From DATFFO01 sp963772815 (GTDB lineage Bacteria; Actinomycetota; Acidimicrobiia; Spongiisociales; ZC4RG35): 64,000 nucleotides of DNA. A program made the translations under genes and the position numbers. The notes under the pieces were generated by a model. The model did no database searches. It saw only the letters and a program-made list of their open reading frames with translations, and had not been told where the DNA came from. Where the stretch lies: the NCBI GenBank assembly GCA_963772815.1, contig CAVYYV010000006.1, positions 186,001 through 250,000 of the forward strand, in the 5' to 3' direction. Below are positions 59,518-64,000 of the stretch, in pieces (position 1 is the stretch's first letter; every line of letters starts with the position of its first letter).

Positions 59518-61629
59518 ATGAGCACATCCCTCGACGAGGCCATCGACGCGCCTGAGATCGACGTGCTTAGGGTCATCGATCCGGACGGGAACCTGGTCGG
59601 GGACGATCCTGGGCTGGAGCCCTCCCTCTACCAGGAGCTGTACCGCATGATGGTGCTGGCCCGCACCCTCGATCGGCGCATGCTCGCCCTCCAGCGCCAG
59701 GGCCGGGTCGGGACCTATCCTATGCTGGAAGGCCAGGAAGCCGTCCAGATCGGCTCCGCCCTCGCCTTGCGCCCGACTGATTTCGTCTTCCCGTCCTATC
59801 GCGAGCACGGCATGCAGATCGCCCGGGGCCTGCCCCTGGAGGTGTTCATGTCCTACTGGAGGGGGCTCCCCAACTCGGACTGGGATGTGAACCGATATCG
59901 CCAGGGAATCGTGACGGTGCCGATCGCCACTCAGCTCCCCCACGCGGTGGGTTACTCGTATGTGACCAAGCTACGGGGCGAAGACACCGTGACGGCCGTG
60001 TACTTCGGTGACGGCGCCACATCAGAGGCGGACTTCCATTCGGGGATGAACTTCGCCGGAGTGTGGAAGACCCCCACGGTGTTCATCTGTGCCAACAATC
60101 TGTACGCCATTTCGGTCCCGTACCAGAAGCAGACCGCGGCCGCCACCATCGCTCAGAAGGCAATCGCCTACGGATTCCCGGGGGTGCGGGTGGACGGCAT
60201 GGACCCCATCGCCGTCTACCTGGCGACGCAGGCGGCAGCCGAGTCGGCCCGCCAGGGCCAAGGCCCCACCCTGATCGAGGCGCTTACCTACCGGTACGGG
60301 CCCCACGCCACAGCCGACGATGCCCGCCTCTACCGGACCAAGGAAGAGGAAGAGGCCTGGCGCCTCCGCGACCCGATAACCCGCTTTGAGCGCTTCTTGG
60401 GCGCCCGCGACGAATGGGACGAGGCGGTGGGCGAGAAAGTGGCCATGGAGACGGCCGACCAGGTCGAGGCGGCCATCACCGCCATCGAGGCGCGGGAGCT
60501 CCCGGGTCGGGACCAGGTGGTGAGGCACGCCTTCTCCGCCATACCGTCCCATGTGGTGGACCAGATCCATGCCATGCAGCGCGCCCACGGCGAGGACGAG
60601 ACCTCCTTCGGCCGATCCGAGGTGTGGCAGGTGGGCCAAGACCAGCTGCCCCAGGGTCCCACCGAGAAGTGGACGATGGCCGAAGCAATAAACGCCGCCC
60701 TCCGCCAGGCGATGCAGAACAACGACGAGACCATTCTCCTGGGAGAGGACATCGGCCGCTCGGGCGGGGTGTTCCGCATCACGGCCGGGCTCGAGGCCGA
60801 GTTCGGCGAGGATCGTGTCATCGATACCCCGCTCAACGAGTCCGGGATCGTGGGCACTGCCGTGGGAATGGCGCTGGCGGGAGCCCGACCGGTACCGGAA
60901 ATCCAGTTCGACGGCTTCGTCTATCCGGCCTTCGACCAGATCGTCTCTCACCTGGGGAGGTTCCGCTACCGCACGCGGGGCCAGGTCTCGATGCCGGTGG
61001 TAGTCCGGTTCCCGAACGGGGCCGGCATCGGAGCACACGAGCACCACTGTGACTCGCCTGAGGCTTACTTCGTACACGCTCCGGGTCTAGTTGTGATCTG
61101 CCCGTCCACTCCCACCGACGCCAAAGGGCTCATGGCAGCTGCGTTGGCCGGCGACGATCCTGTCATCTTTCTCGAGCCGAAAGTCCTCTACCGGGCCGGG
61201 AGAGAGGATGTGCCGACCGACCCCTACACGCTGCCCATTGGGCGAGCCCGAGTCCGCCAGGAGGGAAACGAGGCGACAATCGTCACCTACGGCGGCATGG
61301 TGCCGGTCTGCCTCGAAGCGGCTGCCGGGTCGGGTGCGACGGTGGAGGTAATCGACCTCCGTACCCTGTTCCCCTGGGACAGGGAGACGGTGCTTCGGTC
61401 GGTCGAGAAGACGGGGCGCCTTCTCCTGGTGCAGGAACCCCAGGGCGCAGCAGGAGTGGCGGCCGAGGTGGCAGCGGTGGTGGCAGAGAAGGCCATTTAC
61501 GATCTGCGCGCTCCGATCCGACGCGTGACCGGCTGTGACGTCCCCTGGCCACAATTCGCCATCGAGCGGCACGGCCTCGTAGACGCAGCCCGGGTCGGGA
61601 TGGAGCTGAAGGCGCTCCTGGCCGACTGA
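59518..61629 (+). CDS. 2-oxoacid dehydrogenase E1, alpha and beta subunits fused in one chain
   Basis: 703 aa. The first half is E1-alpha (about 1-360): MVLARTLDRRMLALQRQGRVGTYP (quoted in pieces: MVLARTLDRRMLALQRQG) and the thiamine-diphosphate motif GDGATSEADFH...NN. The second half is E1-beta (about 375-703): EAINAALRQAM, LGEDIGRSGGVF, and DLRTLFPWDRETVL. Usually separate genes; here fused. Pyruvate or branched-chain 2-oxoacid could be the substrate. No E2 or E3 genes adjoin it. Start is ATG at 59518; the frame is open upstream to 59431 but overlaps the divergent hisC promoter region. Confidence 0.9.
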   Translation: MSTSLDEAIDAPEIDVLRVIDPDGNLVGDDPGLEPSLYQELYRMMVLARTLDRRMLALQRQGRVGTYPMLEGQEAVQIGSALALRPTDFVFPSYREHGMQIARGLPLEVFMSYWRGLPNSDWDVNRYRQGIVTVPIATQLPHAVGYSYVTKLRGEDTVTAVYFGDGATSEADFHSGMNFAGVWKTPTVFICANNLYAISVPYQKQTAAATIAQKAIAYGFPGVRVDGMDPIAVYLATQAAAESARQGQGPTLIEALTYRYGPHATADDARLYRTKEEEEAWRLRDPITRFERFLGARDEWDEAVGEKVAMETADQVEAAITAIEARELPGRDQVVRHAFSAIPSHVVDQIHAMQRAHGEDETSFGRSEVWQVGQDQLPQGPTEKWTMAEAINAALRQAMQNNDETILLGEDIGRSGGVFRITAGLEAEFGEDRVIDTPLNESGIVGTAVGMALAGARPVPEIQFDGFVYPAFDQIVSHLGRFRYRTRGQVSMPVVVRFPNGAGIGAHEHHCDSPEAYFVHAPGLVVICPSTPTDAKGLMAAALAGDDPVIFLEPKVLYRAGREDVPTDPYTLPIGRARVRQEGNEATIVTYGGMVPVCLEAAAGSGATVEVIDLRTLFPWDRETVLRSVEKTGRLLLVQEPQGAAGVAAEVAAVVAEKAIYDLRAPIRRVTGCDVPWPQFAIERHGLVDAARVGMELKALLAD

Positions 61630-61647
61630 GCGGCCCATCGCTCCACC

Positions 61648-62412
61648 GTGGTACCCGCACCAGAACCGATCGTCGAGCCGGCCACCAAGTGGGAACGGGC
61701 GATCGACCGCCGTGGGACGAGCGGTGAGGCAGTGGTGCTGATCCACGGGTTCTCCGGCCATCCCGGGCATTGGCTTCCCTTGGCTGAAGTCCTATCTCAG
61801 CGCGATCACACCGTGGTCGCGCCCCGACTGCCCGGCCACGGCACCTCTCCCGAGGACCTCGCCACCCGGACATGGGCGGAATGGCTATCGGCCGTAACCG
61901 AAGCGGTGAGCCAGGTGCGGGATCACCGAAACATCCACCTGGTGGGCCTCTCCATGGGCGGGATGCTTGCCATCCTCGCGGCTACGTCGACACCGGCCTC
62001 GACGCTGACCACCATCGACACGCCGGTGCTGATGAGAGATCCCAAGATCTGCCTGGCCCCCTTGTTGCGAGGATTGGTTCCCACCGCCCCCGCCGCCCGG
62101 GCACCGGTACCCGACCCTGAGCTCGCTCACCTCTGGCGCCCCTACCCCGTCAACCCCACGGGAGCAGTGACCGAGTTGATGAGGGTCGTGCAATTGGGGT
62201 GGAAGGCTGCCGGCCGACTGCGCCGCCGCTCTCTCGTGATTCAATCGCGTAGCGACGAGATCGTCCATCCTCTCTCGGGTCGCCTGCTGGCCAGACGCCT
62301 GGACGGGCGGCTCATGTGGCTCGACCAGGCACGACACAACGCCATCCTCGATCCTGCCCGCCACGTCATCCACCGGGCGATACTCGACCAGGTCGAGCAT
62401 GCCGGCCGCTGA
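61648..62412 (+). CDS. Alpha/beta hydrolase (carboxylesterase/monoacylglycerol-lipase type)
   Basis: 254 aa. VVLIHGFSGHPGHW (oxyanion-hole HGF), nucleophile GLSMGGM (about 105), Asp at RSDEIV and His in ARHNAIL. Resembles the Est30/YvaK carboxylesterase group. GTG start, 18 nt after the E1 stop, so it is probably in the E1 operon. Confidence 0.85.
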   Translation: MVPAPEPIVEPATKWERAIDRRGTSGEAVVLIHGFSGHPGHWLPLAEVLSQRDHTVVAPRLPGHGTSPEDLATRTWAEWLSAVTEAVSQVRDHRNIHLVGLSMGGMLAILAATSTPASTLTTIDTPVLMRDPKICLAPLLRGLVPTAPAARAPVPDPELAHLWRPYPVNPTGAVTELMRVVQLGWKAAGRLRRRSLVIQSRSDEIVHPLSGRLLARRLDGRLMWLDQARHNAILDPARHVIHRAILDQVEHAGR

Positions 62413-62445
62413 CCCACAACGGCCGGAAACGACCCGAACTCCGTC

Positions 62446-62451
62446 TACGCT
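62446..62451 (+). promoter_or_regulatory. -10 box TACGCT for the leaderless small zinc protein/MutT1 unit
   Basis: TACGCT, 6 nt, then ATG at 62458, no Shine-Dalgarno. Transcribes the small CHCC protein and the coupled MutT1-like gene. Confidence 0.4.
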
Positions 62452-62457
62452 GGGTCC

Positions 62458-62676
62458 ATGAGCTCGGGCAGGAGGTCTCACCGACGCAGTCGCCGCAGAG
62501 CCCTGGCTGCCTGCCGTAGAGGAGACCACCGTTATGGGTCTCCGCAGACCATCGCGGGAGGGATCCTTCGCCAGGCGTGCACAGTGTGTGGGGCCGTGTC
62601 GATCGACATCAGCCGTGCCCAAGAGCCGATTGTCGCGCCGGTCATGGAGTCCCGACACGGGAACCACCTCCGGTGA
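62458..62676 (+). CDS. Small Cys/His zinc-binding protein upstream of MutT1-like gene
   Basis: 72 aa. ACRRGDHRYGSP and RQACTVCGAVSIDI give a Cys...His...CxxC set, a likely zinc knuckle; basic N-terminus (SSGRRSHRRSRRR). The TGA overlaps the next GTG (GTGA), a coupling that supports it being a true gene. Function unknown. Confidence 0.6.
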   Translation: MSSGRRSHRRSRRRALAACRRGDHRYGSPQTIAGGILRQACTVCGAVSIDISRAQEPIVAPVMESRHGNHLR

Positions 62677-63554
62677 CGTCTTCGGAGATAGCCGTCCGCG
62701 CCGCGGGCGGGATCGTTCTCCGGGGGAAACCGCCTTCCGTCGACATCGCGCTGGTCCATCGACCTTCCTACGACGACTGGAGCCTTCCCAAGGGCAAACA
62801 AGAGCCGGGAGAAGATAACCGAGGCGCGGCTCTGCGTGAGGTGAGGGAAGAGACAGGCATCCTGTGCCGTATCGTCGGCCATGCCGGCGCGAAGCGATAC
62901 GAGGTCTCGGCCGGGACGAAGGAAGTCGAGTACTTCCTAATGCGCCCGCATCGCATCACCGCACGGACTCACCCCGAAGAGGTCGATGAATTCCGATGGG
63001 TTCCCTGGGCCGAAGCACCGAGCTTGCTCACCTACGACCTGGATCAGGCTCTACTGATGGAGGTGGACTTGAGCGCAGCTACCACGGCCTCCAGCCTGCA
63101 TCTGATCCGTCACGCCGCCGCCGGCAGCCGGGACCGCTGGGAGGGGCCCGATGAGCGACGCCCATTGTCCTCCAAGGGCTTGCGGCAGGCCGACGACCTG
63201 GCGGGCGCACTAGCCGGGATTGGAGTGACTCGCGTCCTCTCCAGCCCCTATTTGCGCTGCGTGCAGACGCTCGAGCCCCTGGCGACGGTGCTCGGAACGC
63301 CCGTCGAGCCACACCCTGACCTGGCCGAGGGCTCGGGACCCGGTGCCGTGGCCCGATTGCTGGCGGCTGTGGCGGGCACTACCACCGCCGTGTGCTCACA
63401 CGGCGACGTCATACCCGAGGCTCTCGAGCAGCTACAAGGACGAGGCGTGAAATTCCAGGGCCCGGCCGGCCAATGCCGCAAGGGCTCTACCTGGTCGATC
63501 GTCCACGATGGGTCCAGGTTCACCGAAGCTCTCTACTTCCCCCCACCCACCTAA
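62673..63554 (+). CDS. NUDIX hydrolase-histidine phosphatase fusion (MutT1-like)
   Basis: 293 aa. NUDIX box GKQEPGEDNRGAALREVREETGI (about 40-62; pattern GX5EX7REUXEEXGU, quoted in pieces GKQEPGEDNRGAA and LREVREETGI), then a histidine phosphatase domain (about 140-293) with HLIRHAAAG and SSPYLRCVQT. Mycobacterial MutT1 has this order and cleanses 8-oxo-dGTP. The RHG motif reads RHA. GTG start overlaps the upstream TGA. Confidence 0.9.
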   Translation: MTSSEIAVRAAGGIVLRGKPPSVDIALVHRPSYDDWSLPKGKQEPGEDNRGAALREVREETGILCRIVGHAGAKRYEVSAGTKEVEYFLMRPHRITARTHPEEVDEFRWVPWAEAPSLLTYDLDQALLMEVDLSAATTASSLHLIRHAAAGSRDRWEGPDERRPLSSKGLRQADDLAGALAGIGVTRVLSSPYLRCVQTLEPLATVLGTPVEPHPDLAEGSGPGAVARLLAAVAGTTTAVCSHGDVIPEALEQLQGRGVKFQGPAGQCRKGSTWSIVHDGSRFTEALYFPPPT

Positions 63555-63558
63555 CCCG

Positions 63559-64000
63559 CTATTTGCGCAGGGCAGCCGCCGGTAGAGCGCCGTTGGCGTG
63601 GGTGGCTTCCTCGACGGTCACGAAAGCGTCCGGGTTGTTGGCCCGGATCAGGTCCATGACGTGGCCCACCCGGCGACGGGGCACGACCGAGAAAGTGACC
63701 CGCACTTCCCCGAATGCACCTTCTCCGTTGACGACCGTCACGGAGTAGCCGGCATCGTGCAGAACCTTCCCCACCGCAGGCGTGTCGACTGTAGCCACGA
63801 CCCTCACCAGACGGTTACCCAGAGCGAGGCGGGACTCGAGGTATGAGCCCACCATGGTCCCCGCCGCGTAGCCGGCGGCATAGCCAACGATCTTGACCGG
63901 CTCCCTCAAGTCGCTCAGAACCTGGAGAGCCGCGATCGTCCATACCAGAGATTCGAAGAAGGCCACCGTCCCCGCCAGACGGCGCCGACCCTGGACCAGG
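63559..64000 (-). CDS. DUF2179/UPF0316-type membrane protein, 5' end beyond window
   Basis: At least 147 residues; the coding frame remains open to the window edge, so the start is outside. Membrane helices (FFESLVWTIAALQVL, IVGYAAGYAAGTMVGSYL), then ESRLALG and the C-terminal DUF2179 domain (VTVVNGEGAFGEVRVTFSVV). An internal GTG at 63966 is in frame but begins in the middle of a helix typical of the family, so it is not the true start. Convergent with the MutT1-like gene, 4 nt apart. Confidence 0.8.
   Translation of the reverse strand, partial: LVQGRRRLAGTVAFFESLVWTIAALQVLSDLREPVKIVGYAAGYAAGTMVGSYLESRLALGNRLVRVVATVDTPAVGKVLHDAGYSVTVVNGEGAFGEVRVTFSVVPRRRVGHVMDLIRANNPDAFVTVEEATHANGALPAAALRK

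Overview
The window is GC-rich, almost wall-to-wall coding DNA (62 protein genes called, no gene-free stretch longer than about 240 bases) from what looks like a free-living actinobacterium. Pointers to Actinomycetota are a Tad pilus locus in the gene order seen in Mycobacterium tuberculosis (Rv3661 to Rv3654c, with an Rv3649-like helicase close by), a DUF3039 protein, a MutT1-like NUDIX/phosphatase fusion, an LCP lipoprotein, a PIN-PhoH protein, and many genes whose start codon sits 6-8 nt after a TAnnnT hexamer (leaderless transcripts). The exported protein with 'GITKGCNPP..FCP' repeats is a style I associate with Acidimicrobiia and relatives; this finer placement is inference only. I see no rRNA, tRNA, CRISPR array, phage or insertion sequence.

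Layout. 1-8.3 kb: edge-truncated response regulator, cyclopropane-type methyltransferase, repeat-bearing exported protein, hydrolase + metallo-hydrolase pair, then a minus-strand run fabH / SDR / threonine aldolase. 8.3-13 kb: two unknown proteins and Hsp20, divergent from a short DnaJ-like protein; thioesterase, MFS transporter, lipoprotein. 13-20 kb: DUF445 membrane protein, HrpB helicase, PIN-PhoH, methyltransferase, tandem histidine phosphatase. 20-31.7 kb: membrane pyrophosphatase, LCP lipoprotein, PolX, FtsH, DUF3352 protein, MrfA/Lhr-like helicase. 31.7-36 kb: YbaK and a Tad/Flp locus (CpaE-like, CpaF, frameshifted TadB, TadC, Flp-like pilin, two TadE-like proteins). 36-43 kb: HAD phosphatase, large TPM protein, IspD, DUF3039, MFS exporter, macro domain protein. 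43-48 kb: rhodanese and a 1,044-aa SARP/BTAD-AAA-TPR regulator, then another MFS. 48-51 kb: leuC, a flavin-type oxidoreductase gene, leuD. 51-55.7 kb: GDPD, HU, a ClpX-zinc-finger/amidohydrolase fusion, enoyl-CoA hydratase, DUF3237, APH-like kinase. 55.7-64 kb: MMPL transporter, hisC, a fused E1 alpha-beta dehydrogenase, hydrolase, small CHCC zinc protein + MutT1-like fusion, and an edge-truncated DUF2179-type membrane protein.

Most of the window is housekeeping. The points most worth a second look are: (i) a ClpX-type zinc finger fused to an imidazolonepropionase-like domain that has lost two metal/catalytic residues; (ii) a 56-bp structured element present twice, each copy directly after a stop codon (hrpB and hppA), with base changes that keep its outer stem paired; (iii) two perfect 8-bp direct repeats with an 11-bp period between the SARP-type regulator gene and the rhodanese gene, the geometry of a SARP binding site; (iv) a likely +1 frameshift in tadB; (v) convergent gene pairs whose two stop codons lie in opposite arms of one hairpin; and (vi) a tandem-hairpin insert between leuC and leuD.
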